Source: Gnetum montanum (taxonomy: Eukaryota > Streptophyta > Gnetopsida > Gnetales > Gnetaceae). Taken from it: DNA of 64,000 nt. Positions 1 to 13,623 of this stretch are shown piece by piece. The stretch is taken from positions 5,838 through 69,837 of the forward strand of contig MNCI01000949.1 in NCBI GenBank assembly GCA_015680685.1, in the 5' to 3' direction. The position numbers and the translations under genes were made by a program. Under the pieces are notes generated by a model, which ran no database searches, had not been told where the DNA came from, and worked only from the letters and a program-made list of their open reading frames with translations. How positions within the stretch are numbered: the stretch's first letter is position 1; each line of letters opens with the position of its first letter.

Positions 1-445
1 CTCTCAAATCATAGTCCTACACAATGTACTCTGCATGTAAGTGTTGCATGCCTGTTCATGTGAGAGCACGAAGAAACATACTTGGGACTGAACGGTCAGG
101 AGGTAACACTATGTTACCTTCCAAGTCACAACAATGTAGCTATTCGTCTTGGTGGAGAATAAAGATGAAGTTGGGTACATATTCATTGGGATGAATATAT
201 ACCACATGAAATTGTTAAGGAACTGGTAGGTCAACGTCATGTGTATTTTGCCGATGATTGCTTCTTATGTTAGTCCTAGGTGGTGAAGTGCTTTTGTGCA
301 AAGAAGAAGACATCTTATCTTGTTCAGTGTGCAATGTACTATTACCTTTTTCTTAACCAACCCTAAGGGTTCATTCCAATGATGTGAATGATTTCCTAAA
401 TTCTACTTAGCACACAAACAACTAAGTCCCCAGCAACAATGCCAA
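1..445 (-). mobile_element. 5' internal part (PBS and gag start) of a minus-strand Athila-like Ty3 element, truncated by the window edge
   Basis: Read on the minus strand, an LTR (446-1260) is followed by a primer-binding site at 427-444 that matches the 3' end of plant tRNA-Asp with a few transitions. A gag reading frame then starts with ATG at 313-311 (Met-Ser-Ser-Ser). The leader and the first about 100 codons match the same part of element E3 (40349 downward), including the shared stretch His-Pro-Asn/Asp-Glu-Tyr-Val. At least one stop interrupts it, so it is a decayed copy. The rest of the element lies left of the window. Confidence 0.8.
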
Positions 446-1260
446 TGATGAGTGATGAGGTACCCCTATGCTCAACCATACGAATATGAGTGTTTCATGC
501 ATGATCCAGTCGAATTGCAAGGACTAAGTGCCTATGCACCTTTGTGGAACTATAACGGGTTGATTAATCGTTGTCTTCTCAAACTTACTTGTATGTCACG
601 ATTGTATGGTTAAGTAAGCTTGAGGCATATGATTTTTATGGCTTTTACGTGTTTTATATCCTGTGCTAATGAGGAGGGAAGAGAGAAATAACTAAGTAAC
701 TAATCTAATTTAACTATTCATTAACTAGGTTTTAAGTACCCCTAACACTAGTATCCGTTCCCACTTGCCGTACACTTCCTGAACTAGTGCAACGCTAATC
801 GTTACTGGGTTACCAAGCGCTACACGCATGCTCAAAGTGGTCGTACCGAGTGTATTTATCTAAGAGAGTTGTAGGGCGAGAGAAATCATTAATTAACTAT
901 GAAAGTATTAAATAAGAATTAACACTAATTAATTTATTTTGTATGCTGCAAGGTTTATCATAAAGTTCATCTTTATTACCATACACAAAGTGTGCTCAGG
1001 TACACAATGCTCAAATAAAGATTTATTCACTCTATGACTCCTACTGCAGGTACGCAGAAATAATTCTAACTCTGGAGAGAAAAAATGGCAAGAGTTTGGC
1101 TAAGGGACTAACTTCTAATTGTTGGGAACCAAGGGTGCCGCCTCTTATTTATAAGCAAGGAGGCAGGCTGGGATATCGAGTATCTGACATTCCATGGTTG
1201 ATCCGATATCGCAGACGTGATATCGTGGACGTGATATCGCGTACGTGATATCATGGTTCA
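446..1260 (-). repeat. LTR of the minus-strand Ty3 element
   Basis: It starts with TGATGAGTGATGAGG next to the primer site, the same terminus as the E3 LTR at 40515. Near its far end is an array of GATATC cores at 1205, 1219, 1233 and 1247, spaced exactly 14 bp. Beyond about 1260 the sequence switches to gag coding sequence of a plus-strand relative, so the right border is placed by that switch. The other LTR is outside the window and the TSD cannot be checked. Confidence 0.8.
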
Positions 1261-3300
1261 TTAGACACTAATAGATGAAGTCGAAATTTGGTATAGATCA
1301 TTGGAACCAAGTTCCATCCACCAGTGGCCCACAATGTTGGAACTTTTCAACAAAAAATACCAAACCTATGCGAGAGTGTCCAACCTAAGAAAACAAATCC
1401 AAGAATGGAAGCAAGAAAATCATGAACACTTGGATGTGGCCTTGGATAGATACTATTCGCTACTACATAGATGTCCTGGCCATGATTTCTCTAAAAAAAA
1501 AAGCAACTTTTCGACATCATAGATGGGCTTTGTAATGAAACGAAGAAGACCCTTGAGATTTATGCCCAAGGTTAGTTATATGAACTGAAAGTCCATCAAA
1601 TACAAAGGCTAATCAAGTGGGTGGAAAAAGAAGAAGGAGAGCTATGTAAATGAGAGAATGTTAAGGAAAATAACTGGGATCCAACTCTTCAAAAGAAAAG
1701 GATCCATATCTATGACAAGGAAAAAGAGGCAGCTCTTGATGAGGTGATTTCACAACAAACCTTGCTAATACAAAACTCTATCGATGACTTGAAGCAAAGC
1801 TAGCTAAGATGTCGGAATGGATAAATGAGAAAGTTATAACTTGCATAGAAATTAGAGAGGAGAGAGTAATTAAAAAAAATCAAGTGAACACAACAAAAAG
1901 AGGAAAAAGAACCAAGAAATTAGTAGGAACACTTATTGGCCAAAAGGAAAAATGGTTGTAGAAGAAGACACTATAGACTCGACTGCAGAAGAAGAAGATG
2001 GATGTGACATCTATCTATATGATCATCTAAAGGGTTATTGCCCAGTTATGTTACATCTACATGAGTATTGGGCTTTTGCTTTGGATCCCAAGTTCATACA
2101 AAAGCAAATGCCTAGGAAATTATTTTTCTCACAAGATAATTATAGACAGTCCTACAACCAACCGTACTATGCTGATGGGACTTCTTTTCAGCCTCAAAAC
2201 TATCATCAACTGTAGTGGCAAAACCCATAGTCATGGGGGAGGCCATCATCAAACTAGCACTACCCTTACTACCAACTAAACCCATATGGATATTATGTTC
2301 AACAACCTATTTCCCTAACTAGTTCTACTTCCTCCACCTCAAATCACTACTACTTTCTCAAATGTCATCAACCCGCAACATCTTCTGAAGGATCTCCACC
2401 TCATGCCTCTCATCCTCCATCATATCCTTAATATTCTCATAATTTCCTCCACCATATATCACTATCAACAACATAAGAAGGTTTGGCACCACAACATTAA
2501 CGAAAGAACGCCACTTGTGCTACGAACATACACATAAATGATAATGCCAGTAGATCTCTACTAAAATCTAGGAAACACCCTTTCTTTAGAATGGTTTCCA
2601 CAAGTAAGCACAACACTCATGGACCTACTAAACCATCAAAACCAACACAAGGCCAATTTGATGCAACAACCTTCCTCGCTGGAACAATGTCTCCTAATCG
2701 TACAAAAAATCCAACAACCATTACCACTCCAACATAAGACATAAATAATGAACTTATCATTATGGAGAAATAGAAACCTCCATGCATCATCAATAATGAT
2801 AAAGGGTGTAGTTGTGGGCCAAAAATTAAAAATATTAACACAACCTACAACAAAGCTAAGGAACAAGTATGTGAGCAAAAACTAGTTTATGTAGTAGCCA
2901 CTAAACCAGAAGACACCCAGTAACTTGAAAATTTAAAACTATTTCAAAGATGCATGGAAGCAACTGATCCACTTATTAGTTCTAGGCTTAAGAAAATTGA
3001 CCAAATAGAGGACTTAGACATAAATATCTTACACTTTGATTATACATCGGAAAAGGATATTAATCCCGGAGACCTAGGAATTAAAATAGAATATTAAGAA
3101 GAAGAATTAAACACATCTGGACCTCCAAAAATGGAAATACCTTCAAGTCTAGATGAAGATACATCTTCAAATGATCCAAACAAGACTATCACCAATGTTA
3201 GATGGGTTACCACACGATTAATTAAATTAGTAATGGTGATAGATGGGGAACTAGTAGTGTATAACCAGGGGATTGTGTAGTCCATTTCCCCGAATGTGCA
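1261..3300 (+). pseudogene. Decayed gag of element E0
   Basis: The reading at 1301-1522 contains the gag motifs LFNKKYQTYARVSNLRKQ and LDVALDRYYSLLHRCPGH, nearly identical to E1 (15032-15223), E2 (22430-22600) and E6 (61069-61374). At about 1990-2060 a short Cys/His motif (Cys-Asp-Ile-Tyr-Leu-Tyr-Asp-His-x4-Cys) corresponds to the reduced zinc knuckle of E1. A Pro/Tyr/Gln-rich stretch and a Glu/Asp-rich tail follow to about 3290. Stops and indels occur throughout. Gag would form the capsid; this copy cannot make one. Confidence 0.8.
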
Positions 3301-3539
3301 ACCATAAGATTAGTCATTGGGGAGATGCTCCATCCTTGTTCAAGAACTAATAAGTCTTTTTCACTTTTTTTTTATTTTACAATTTTTTATCTTTTTCCTA
3401 TTTCTTTCAAATTTTCTGATTCTTCATATGTTTTCCATTTCTTAATATTTTTCTTTTCTTTATATTTTTCTCTTTCCTTAAGTCATTCTCTTTCTATTTT
3501 ATGAATGTATTTTATGTTTTTTGGTAATAATATTGCTAA

Positions 3540-4345
3540 GTCATGATACAAAAGTCAACGCTATGTGTTGGGTTTTTGTGCTATGCTATCAAAATGATTA
3601 CGTAAGTAATTATGTAAAGCAGTGAGACCACCTCATCTATTCCTCTAGTTCTCTAAATAAAAGGTCTTTTTCATGGAAACAATTTGGTTCTTCCTTTATG
3701 AAACTAAAATTCATCAATGATCATTGTACTTTGAAGAAAGAGGGAATGACGAAGTGGGAATGGCAAAAGGTGTGACCTCAAGCGGACTTGTTAAGTTCTC
3801 TTCTTGACTTCCTTCTTGTGGTTTATGAGTTCTTGAGAAATGTATCATCACTTCTTTGTTGACCAATAAATAGGAAGCTATGTCTTTGCATGGTATGGTT
3901 CCTATCTTGAAAATTTTTTTTTTAAAAAAGAGGAAATATATATATATATATATAATATAATAATGAAAATTCAAGGCACACCCCTTAGACACAATAATGA
4001 ACTACAAGCACTAGTTATGGAGCTAGAAAGACATGTTACCCATGCCTGAAGAAGACCTTCTGACTAAAACCCTATTATAGACATGGTTAAGTACCTTACA
4101 TCCTGATCTCTGCAATCCCTTCTCGTCCCATTATTCACCTCACTGTTACATGTGATTATGAGCCTTTTGGTTTCGTGTAGTATAGTGAAAAATCCTAGCC
4201 ATGATAGTTGTATGTTGTTTGGAACAAAGGCATGGTCTACATTTAACTTCTTAGGTGCCCACGGATAGTTATAGAAGTGGTTATGTAAGGGCATTATGGC
4301 AGGAGCTTGCTTTGGGGAGGACCCACTTACATAACTTTTGTTAAT
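3540..4345 (+). other. Conserved noncoding block of the Ty3 family, E0 copy
   Basis: It has no sustained ORF but is collinear with blocks in E1 (16620-17540), E2 (24130-25040), E3 (minus, about 32700-33660) and E6 (63346 onward). Landmarks in order: a 'gtgagaccacctcatctattc' type segment near 3625, 'aagacatgttacccatgcc' near 4028, and TTTGGGGAGGACCCACTT at 4311-4328. A (TA)n run lies at 3937-3953. Conservation without coding capacity suggests a cis-acting RNA or DNA function; the function is unknown. Confidence 0.65.
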
Positions 4346-5322
4346 CATGGCTTTGAACTAACCTTCACATCTTCTAGAACATCAATGAAAATTTTTCTAA
4401 ATTTATTCATAATTTTAGAACTACTTCTCATCCCTTTCAATTACTTTTTTGCTTTTTCCCACTCTTCTGTTAAAATATCCTTCAAGTTTAATATTTCTTG
4501 GCCATATTCTAAATCAGACCTTTGGTTTTAATTGTTCAAAAACTTGTGTGCTTCTAAAGTTACGCTTATTAGTTATGGGGGCTAGGGATGTTTGGTTTAA
4601 AATTTTTAAAATGTTTCCAATATTCCCATTTTGGAACATCATGGTAACTAATAGTAATTGATCAAAATAATGTGAACAACTTGATGATTTTAGTTACCTC
4701 GTAGCCTTGGGCATAGTATGCTATCATCACCTTGTGCTTAAATGAAAAGTAAGGGATCCAAAAAGGGTTAATTATTAAGGAAAATTTACCAAAACTAATG
4801 TTAATCCTTTGGTGACTACAAATGATGCTAAAAGAAACACCTAAAGAAGAAGGTCTTTTGCTAGGCACGAAAACAAAGCTAAAAGGGGAATAATGGAGGA
4901 TATGCCCATGAACAAATTGTAGCACATAGTAGATAGCAACTCAAACTTTGCATATTTGCTAGATCCATGGAACGATGAGAAAAAATTTTAGTTCATCCTT
5001 CAAGAATGTTTTGCATAACTAGAGAAGCATCAACATAACAATCAAGGTTGAAAGTCTACCATCACTAGCAACAACAAGAAGAATCATCTTTAGCAAACTT
5101 TTGAAGACCTCTACAAATTTTGCAATCTTCAATGTTTGCCCAATCTTTTTGTCACTCTATCATTTTATATGCATCCACTCAAATAAAATTGTGTAATGTG
5201 GCACTCAAAGTTAGTCAGTAGTTAGCGTTAGTCAATAATCCCATACCTTCCCAACATTTTATCAAGGACTTGTTCCATCTTTTGTTCACTTGAGGATGAG
5301 TTTTTATTCAGTTGTGGAGGTT
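4346..5322 (+). other. E0 downstream internal region without recognisable ORF2
   Basis: In E1 and E2 this position holds an internal TATA/dyad and ORF2. Here no Met-Ala-Pro-Lys/Arg start, no FWHNK motif and no dyad plus TATA were found. Only the last about 60 bp, leading to a G-rich tract before the LTR, match E2. A deletion with replacement is likely. Nothing else is recognised. Confidence 0.5.
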
Positions 5323-6205
5323 TGATGAAACATATTTTGTCTTGCTCCAATATCAGATATTTGATATTGGAGCCCTGATATCGGATACTCGATATCGAGG
5401 CCCAAGAAGCGATGTTAGATATTCGATATTGTGGCATGTGTGCCAACCTATAAATATAGTGCTTGGGTGCATGGTTTTGACAAAAGTTTTGTCAGTAAAG
5501 TACCTAAACTCTTGTAATTTTATTCCATAGTCTTAGAGATAGTCAGTGAGTGCCCGTAGTGTAGATCTGAGTTAGTTGTATGGCATCTTATTCGAGTGGC
5601 AATGTACCTAGACACATTCCATGAACAATAATAAGATTGAGATTGATTCTTATTCATTACAACACTTTGACTTTCATTAGATTTACTTTCCATGCAATTT
5701 ACTTTTCATGTACTTAGTTAATATTTACGTTTCCATGCATATTAATGAATTGGTGGAATGAGCATGACTAGTTTTGAGCATAATCATGTATTCGCTTGGT
5801 AATCCTAGTAGCATTATTATTTGGTTTGCCCAGTAGCATAGTGCTTGGTAATCCTAGTAGTGGATACATGGGTTTAGAATGTGTGTGGCAAGCTAAGAAT
5901 GGACACTCATTACCTATAGGCTAGTTTAGACTTTACTTTCCATTATTAATTAGTATAAATAATTAATTTCTTTATTATCATTATAAGTAGCATAAGGCCA
6001 AAACAACATCAAGATCATATGCCTCACTTTGGACTAAACCATACATGACAAAGCTACCACTAGTCCAAGAGGGAAGACAATGAACTATGATCAAGGCATA
6101 ATGATCTAGATGCCACAACTAGTAACATCCATAGAATTTGACCAGATCACGCGTGAACACTTATGATTTGTATGGTTAAGCGTAGGGGTACCTCCTCACT
6201 CATCA
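5323..6205 (+). repeat. 3' LTR of E0
   Basis: It runs from TGATGAAACATATTTTG to ACTCATCA (883 bp) and aligns along its length with E1 and E2 LTRs. U3 contains three dyads with 14-bp core spacing: 5349/5363 (AATATC and GATATT), 5377/5391 (two GATATC) and 5411/5425 (GATGTT and GATATT). A TATAAATA box lies at about 5450. The right flank AATGG is the expected TSD, but its partner is outside the window. Confidence 0.88.
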
Positions 6206-6440
6206 AATGGCTTCTTGGAAAACATGAAAGAAATCATCTCCAATGATGTTCAAATACTTCTGAAAAAATTTAATTGGAAAACCATCAAAACCCGAGGCTT
6301 TACCATCTATTAAACTAAAGGCCACTACTTTGATTTCTTCTATTTTAATTTCAACTTTAAGAATACTTCAATGCACTTATGTTATAAGATGTGAAATATG
6401 CATACTAGAGGCTTGGAAGGATTCCTTGCTAAAACCTTTA
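6206..6440 (-). pseudogene. LINE reverse-transcriptase fragment (target of E0)
   Basis: Minus-strand translation next to the LTR gives GKASGFDGFPIKFFQKYL, followed by Asn-Ile-Ile-Gly-Asp-Asp. This matches the conserved plant LINE RT block 'K-A-P-G-P-D-G-F ... F-x-Q-K-x-W-x-I-I-G'. Upstream residues (Ile-Glu-Glu-Ile-Lys) also fit. It is cut by E0 at 6205. LINE RT copies its own RNA at the target site; this is only a fossil piece. Confidence 0.7.
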
Positions 6441-7114
6441 GAATAAAAAATAGTAAAAAATGATTTGCTAAAAAACTATTAAGTCTCAAAATCTTTAAAG
6501 ATTTATTAAAGATTCCAAGATTTTATAAAAGATGATGCACAAATAAAAATACTTGGTTATGAGTTCAAATCCTCAATAACCATAAATATCATAAGATAAG
6601 ACATGATGGAAGCCAAACTAAATGTTAATGACACATAGATAAACATAAACCAAGGGTTAGGAACATGTGGTATTACATATCTCAACCTCTTTATAGACAT
6701 TGATGAATATGTTTCTTATAGAAGTGTTTTAGGACGATAAATGCTTAAGCAGATAAGTGTTGCTCCATTTTGAGAATTGAACTTCTTGATGCACTTTGCA
6801 AATATGTATCTAAAACTGAAATTGATTTATTAACATTCGTAGACCTAAAGGATCTATTCTATAGTACTCAAGAATCACTTAAGACAAAAGGTGTCATCCT
6901 CTCAGCTTAACCCACAACTTGAAGCTTTCAGAATATGGATAGAAAAAGGCTTCAAAGAAGAATCCACGTGATCATATTGTAGCTACAACCTGCATACTCA
7001 TAGTGTAGCTATTAATGCTCTAACTCTTGAGTTTAAGCATTTGGAGGGAAAATGTTATAATAAGTGAATTCTTTGAATTGTGGGGGTTTTTTTGAGGGTG
7101 GGGGGTTGTGTTGG
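6441..7114. other. Unassigned AT-rich spacer
   Basis: No coherent coding frame, LTR terminus or structured RNA was recognised. It may hold more of the decayed LINE, but no RT motif could be read. Confidence 0.4.
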
Positions 7115-7256
7115 AAGAATACAGGTACACTCCAAGATATATAGTCTACTTAGAACTTTATAACTCAACTTTGCCCACTAAAATTGAATCCATGACTTGG
7201 AGCTTTCAAATCAAAAGTCTTACCACTAGGGTAACACCTCATTGTTATAAGCACAT
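7115..7256 (-). repeat. tRNA-derived SINE, minus strand
   Basis: On the minus strand, GAGGTGTTACCCTAGTGGTA resembles a pol III A box and, about 35 nt later, ATGGATTCAATTTTA resembles a B box (GGTTCRANNCC). The body after the B box is shared with the inverted copy at 7345-7450. The promoter is decayed. It has no cloverleaf and is not a tRNA gene. Confidence 0.6.
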
Positions 7257-7344
7257 TATTTGAATGAGTGTAGTGGAGCCAATAAACGTAGCTACATGTG
7301 ATTATGATTATTTATAAAACCACTTATCTGTTACTCAACTATCA

Positions 7345-7450
7345 TTAGTTTTCAAGACTCTTAAATTTGGAGGTTGTAAGTTATGGATTCAATTTTGGTG
7401 GGTAATGTTGAGTTATAAAGTTCTAATTTGACTATATGTTTTGGAGGTAA
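7345..7450 (+). repeat. tRNA-derived SINE, 5'-truncated, plus strand
   Basis: The plus strand around 7382-7430 (ATGGATTCAATTTTGGTGGG, then GTTGAGTTATAAAGTTCTAA) closely matches the reverse complement of 7130-7225. The A-box end is degraded. With the copy at 7115-7256 it forms an inverted pair about 90 bp apart, upstream of RPS17. Confidence 0.6.
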
Positions 7451-7506
7451 ATATTGTCAAAAAAAAGAAAAAAGAAAAAAATGGTTCCAACACCCTTTCC
7501 CTATCC

Positions 7507-7578
7507 AAACCCTATGTGCCCCATCCTTTGTTGGTTGGCTCACATACTTCGTACCTCAGGTACCAGGTTCAAAGCCCA
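7507..7578 (+). promoter_or_regulatory. Candidate RPS17 promoter: telo-box and site II-like element
   Basis: AAACCCTA (telo-box) lies at 7507-7514 and AGCCCA, the reverse of the site II core TGGGCT, at 7573-7578. A second telo-box-like sequence in reverse (TAGGGTTTTT) lies at about 7738 in the presumed leader. Telo-box plus site II is the known arrangement in promoters of plant ribosomal protein genes. The segment 7500-7600 also carries GGTTCAAAGCC, which resembles a B box, so part may come from another SINE. No TATA box is obvious. Confidence 0.5.
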
Positions 7579-7806
7579 ATCCTAGTAACCCATGGTACCT
7601 TGGAGAGTTGATTGTAATGGTTCTTTACTTTTAATTTTTAATTCTTTTAACGAGAAAATAGAGCAACTCACAAAGCCTATTCCGGGGTTTTAAGCGGCGA
7701 CGAGAGCTTCAGGAGCAGCCGTGGTTTGTTGCAGCAGTAGGGTTTTTGCAGGGGCACGCGACCGGGCTTAGTTTTTGGAGGGTGCCAATTCTTGGATCTA
7801 CACATA

Positions 7807-9705
<1,899 letters not shown>

Positions 9706-9889
9706 GAAATGTTAAAGCATTTTTAATCTTGGCAAATGTATCGTTAGAGATTAGAGAGTTTGTGTTACAGGCCGAAGCTCCAGCTGCTGGTGGTTACACA
9801 AGACCCCCTTTTCAAGGTGAAAGGAGAAACTAAGAAATGTTAAAGCATTTTTAATCTTGGCAAATGTATCGTTAGAGATTAGAGAGTTT

Positions 9890-12800
9890 TTGTATGAGAG
9901 TTGCAGTAGCATTTTTGAACATCAATAACTTTTTATATTTTGATTCTTTTAATAGACAAGCATCTATTTTTTTAATGTTGACATTACGGATGGCAAGCGC
10001 GGTCTGCTCTAACTTTGAAATGGGTAGAATTTTTTTGTGTGATTTATCATCTATGTGATTTTTTTTGGATAAAGCAACATCCTTGGATCTATAGTGGGTG
10101 GGTAAAAAACAAAAAAAGACTCCAAACTGCCATCCACATTCCTTTTTTAGAGACAATTACGCAATATTGTTCCAGTTATGCTTCCTCTGAAATTTTGTAG
10201 GATTTCTTTAAAGAGCCAAAGCAGCAATCCACACTGATGTTGGGCTGTGTGACCTCTGTTAAAAATGTCTAAAATTTCAATTTTGCTATACAACAAATCA
10301 AATAAACCATGAGAGTTCTGTCTACACACTACCTTGCAGTCCTGTATAATAATCTAGCCATGCCAACAGAAAATCATTAACTGAATTAGTTACAGGTATT
10401 TACCATCATGTGATTAATTATGAACATCGGCTAACGGTTATTTTACAATACCACTTGTGTTCTCTTACAAGTTGATTTTCAAAGGAATGCTTTCTTTGTT
10501 GATGACCTTGGATTTTCTGTGGCAGCTCTTAAATGGGTTTATTTGATCAACTTTTAAAGCACTGTTGGCTTCTAAATACGCTAATTTCTATTCACAGGAT
10601 TTGAATACGGTATGGGCGATGTAATATTTTTTACAATATTGGTGTTTATTAACTGTCATCCAGTCACCTTTTATTAGAAGCTAATTTGTCACCTTTATTA
10701 GAAGCTAATTTGTTGAAGCTAATTTGTTGCAGTTGGAAGCTGAAGCAATGCATCAATTTTTAACATTCTACATGAGAAGAAAAATAACAATAATATTATA
10801 GAAAAGATCATTTGAAAATCTCAACATAGATGAAGTATTGATAATTCCCATCAATACTAAATTCAAAACAAAACTTGAAAACTTATTGCATAGAAAGTTT
10901 TAGGGAGGTGGGAAAATGAACTACAAATACAAAAAAGAGTTTTAATTTTATTGGCAAAATATTAGAGGTCACATACTTGATAAAACTATCTACATGCAAC
11001 AATTCCAATATACATAAAAATATACATAAAAACGTTGATCAGCAAAGTAAGAATGTCATCATACCATTTTTGAGCTGAAACTAGAAGATGGAACAATTAG
11101 TAACATGAAGATAAAGTATGTTAGTTGTGTATACTAGAAGATTGTGTTCAAGTTATATGAATACCAAACACATTTATTGTACTTAGGATTTATTGTTGAA
11201 CAAGATTATAAATTAGTATATTTTAATATAAATAAAGAAGTATGCAATGAGAAGTACACCTATGAAACAAAGCAAGAATGAATAGACAAAAAGGATACAT
11301 ATACACAAGTTATTTAAGTTTTACAACTTAGTAAACTATCATATAAATGTAAGTTTGTTTTATTGTAGTTGCATATATTAATTGTATTTTTACATTTAAT
11401 TGGCTATTGTACAAAGCTTGTCATGTAATATCAATCTAAGAGAATTCCAATGACGTCTATCATCATTGATTACTTTTTAATTTGATATAACTATTACCAT
11501 ATCTTAGTTTAAAAGGGCAATAGATAGAAGATATATTGCGTGGGGAATGACCAAACTATATATACAATATATGTTAAGTAAAAAAATTCATAACATCAAA
11601 AATCTTATTTCAAAATTAATAACTTATGAATCCAAGTAAATTTGCGTCTTTTTTAAATCAACATAACCTATATCCATTAAATTACATTACTTTCATGCTA
11701 ATAATACTCATGTAATTTATGTTTTTAGTGCAAATAATGTCTCCTATTTGTTGACATCATTCTTGTTGAGTAGATTAATTGCATGAGATTATCTATCACT
11801 AAGCATGGGGTGAATATGACATCAATTTACAAGTTTTTGGGCATTTTTTCTAATAAAATAAGTGCAAAAATTTAGGTTTCACGCTTCCAAAGACTCGTAA
11901 AATTATAGAAGTCTATTGTTAATAATTTAGCATATATATTTATTGTTATACACTTTCAATGTGCTATCATTGGAATGCATTCTATTAATTTTTCAAGGTT
12001 GGACTATCATGAGTTATAACCAAAATGGAAAAACTAGTCAAAATGATCATTATGTGCTTCATGAAGATTGCATATGCATCATGCTTATTGTTAATTGTGC
12101 TATGATTTCCAATTTTTTTGGACATCTTTGCATTATATAAGATAGCTTTGTTTCAAAAATTGAAGTTTGCAAGTTGATATATAGAATTGTTGAAATGATT
12201 TGTAGGGCAAAAGTTTAAATTGTCCATCACACAAAAAAATCACCAATCAATATTGGTGCCAATCAAATTCACATTTGTCACCAAGGACATCTATGCAATA
12301 TATACAAGTATTAAAAGTGAAAAATTAAAAATAAAATAATTAATTTAGAAAATTAAATTATGTTCATCTTCTATATTGAAAAACAATTTAAGCATGGTAG
12401 GAATAAGTTTAGTATTAACATATTTTAAGTACATTGTGCTAGATAATAATATATATGTGTGAAAAAAAAATCTCTTGCTATAGTAATCAATAATGGAACA
12501 TGTGTGGTGTTTTTGAATAATGGTATCCTAATTTAGCTATATTTTTATTATATATATCAATTATTTAGGTGTGAGGATTTTTATATTTTTCAAATTAAAA
12601 AATCTCAAATAGAATTGATTTTCCAAGAATAAAGTCTAGGTTAGAAAGTAGTTGAACTCTCATAAACAATAATTTCTGTGAAAAGGTTCATCTCTCATCC
12701 TAGCATTATGATGATAATTATTTATTTACCATGCTAAAGTCTAAAAAAAATAGGTAATAATAATAATGTGAGAGCTTCCCTTCACCAATACAAGGATACC

Positions 12801-13139
12801 ATGACAAAGAAGAACTCTCTTGGATGGGGTTGGTAATTGGCCTCTCAGCCAAAAATATATATTGTGCACATGCTATTTTCTCAATGATATTGATCTTAGT
12901 GTTAAAATTTTTGTTATTACATTGTCAAAGAGCTTAGATATGTAATTATATGAAGTGAATTTATCTACTTATCTAGTATACATATATTTTTTAAAAAATA
13001 ACATGCTATCAACCCTAGTTAAAGTTTAAATCTCTGTATTATTCTTTATCATATAAAGCTAACTTTGAGAAAACTTGTGTGAATACATGTATAGGGAAAT
13101 TATTCTAAAGGTGCTTCTTGTTGTCTCTAATGGGGAATG
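9890..13139. other. AT-rich spacer downstream of RPS17
   Basis: No gene, LTR terminus or RT motif was recognised in this stretch. It holds the presumed RPS17 3' end, poly-A/T tracts and one small tandem repeat (10676-10735). Confidence 0.45.
10676..10735 (+). repeat. Short tandem repeat
   Basis: GAAGCTAATTTGT occurs three times, the first two copies each preceded by CACCTTT(T)ATTA. No function is inferred. Confidence 0.7.
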
Positions 13140-13623
13140 TGTTAGAATTCTAAATAATTTAACTATAGGTAGACCATGATACGCTAGAATAATTATAGAG
13201 GAAAACATTAATCAAACTCATTTGAGATGCAAATATTATTGAAGATACAAATTCTAATAAAAGTTTTTTCAAAATATAAACCAATGACTTCATTAGAATA
13301 ATAACTAAAGAGAAATCCAAAACTAGATTCTTACCCATAAACATTTTTTTCATTGTTTGTTCATCAGCATAAAGTAAGAGTCTAATAAAAATACTTCCGA
13401 TTGTAATTGCAAATTGGGTGAGTGTTTTATACATCCATGCTTCAAGCTCATCAATAAAAAGCTCAAATAAAGTAGGAGAAGGAAGACATCCTTGTTTTCC
13501 ACCAACAAATCTATTAAATGAAATTCCTTCTTGCCAATTTGTAAACTAAATGCATACCTCTTTGTAAAGTACTTGGATGGTAAATAATAGTGTGCTGGGA
13601 AATTCTAAAATTTTCAAGCACCT
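13140..13623 (-). pseudogene. LINE reverse transcriptase, downstream half (split by E1)
   Basis: Minus-strand translation gives Gly-Cys-Leu-Pro-Ser-Pro-Thr-Leu-Phe-Glu-Leu-Phe-Ile-Asp-Glu-Leu-Glu, then about 20 residues later LLLYADE. These are the 'Q-G-C-P-L-S-P-T-L-F' and 'Y-A-D-D' catalytic blocks of plant LINE RT, the second catalytic Asp being Glu here. Frameshifts are present. It ends exactly at the TSD CACCT (13619-13623); the upstream half resumes at 20257. Confidence 0.78.

Larger units (their letters stand above)
1261..6205 (+). mobile_element. E0: 5'-truncated pol-less Ty3/Athila-like element
   Basis: The left end is cut inside gag by the insertion of the minus-strand element at 446-1260; the right end is a complete LTR (5323-6205). 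Between them are gag remnants (about 1261-3300), the conserved noncoding block (3540-4345) and a short decayed stretch (4350-5322). No reverse transcriptase, RNase H or integrase motif is seen. The pre-LTR tract (about 5296-5322) matches that of E2 before 28910. It is inserted in a LINE fragment that resumes at 6206. Confidence 0.78.

Noticed and set aside
7428-7634. 68-codon ORF upstream of RPS17
   Set aside because: Composition reflects an A-rich tract and promoter sequence; no recognisable protein.
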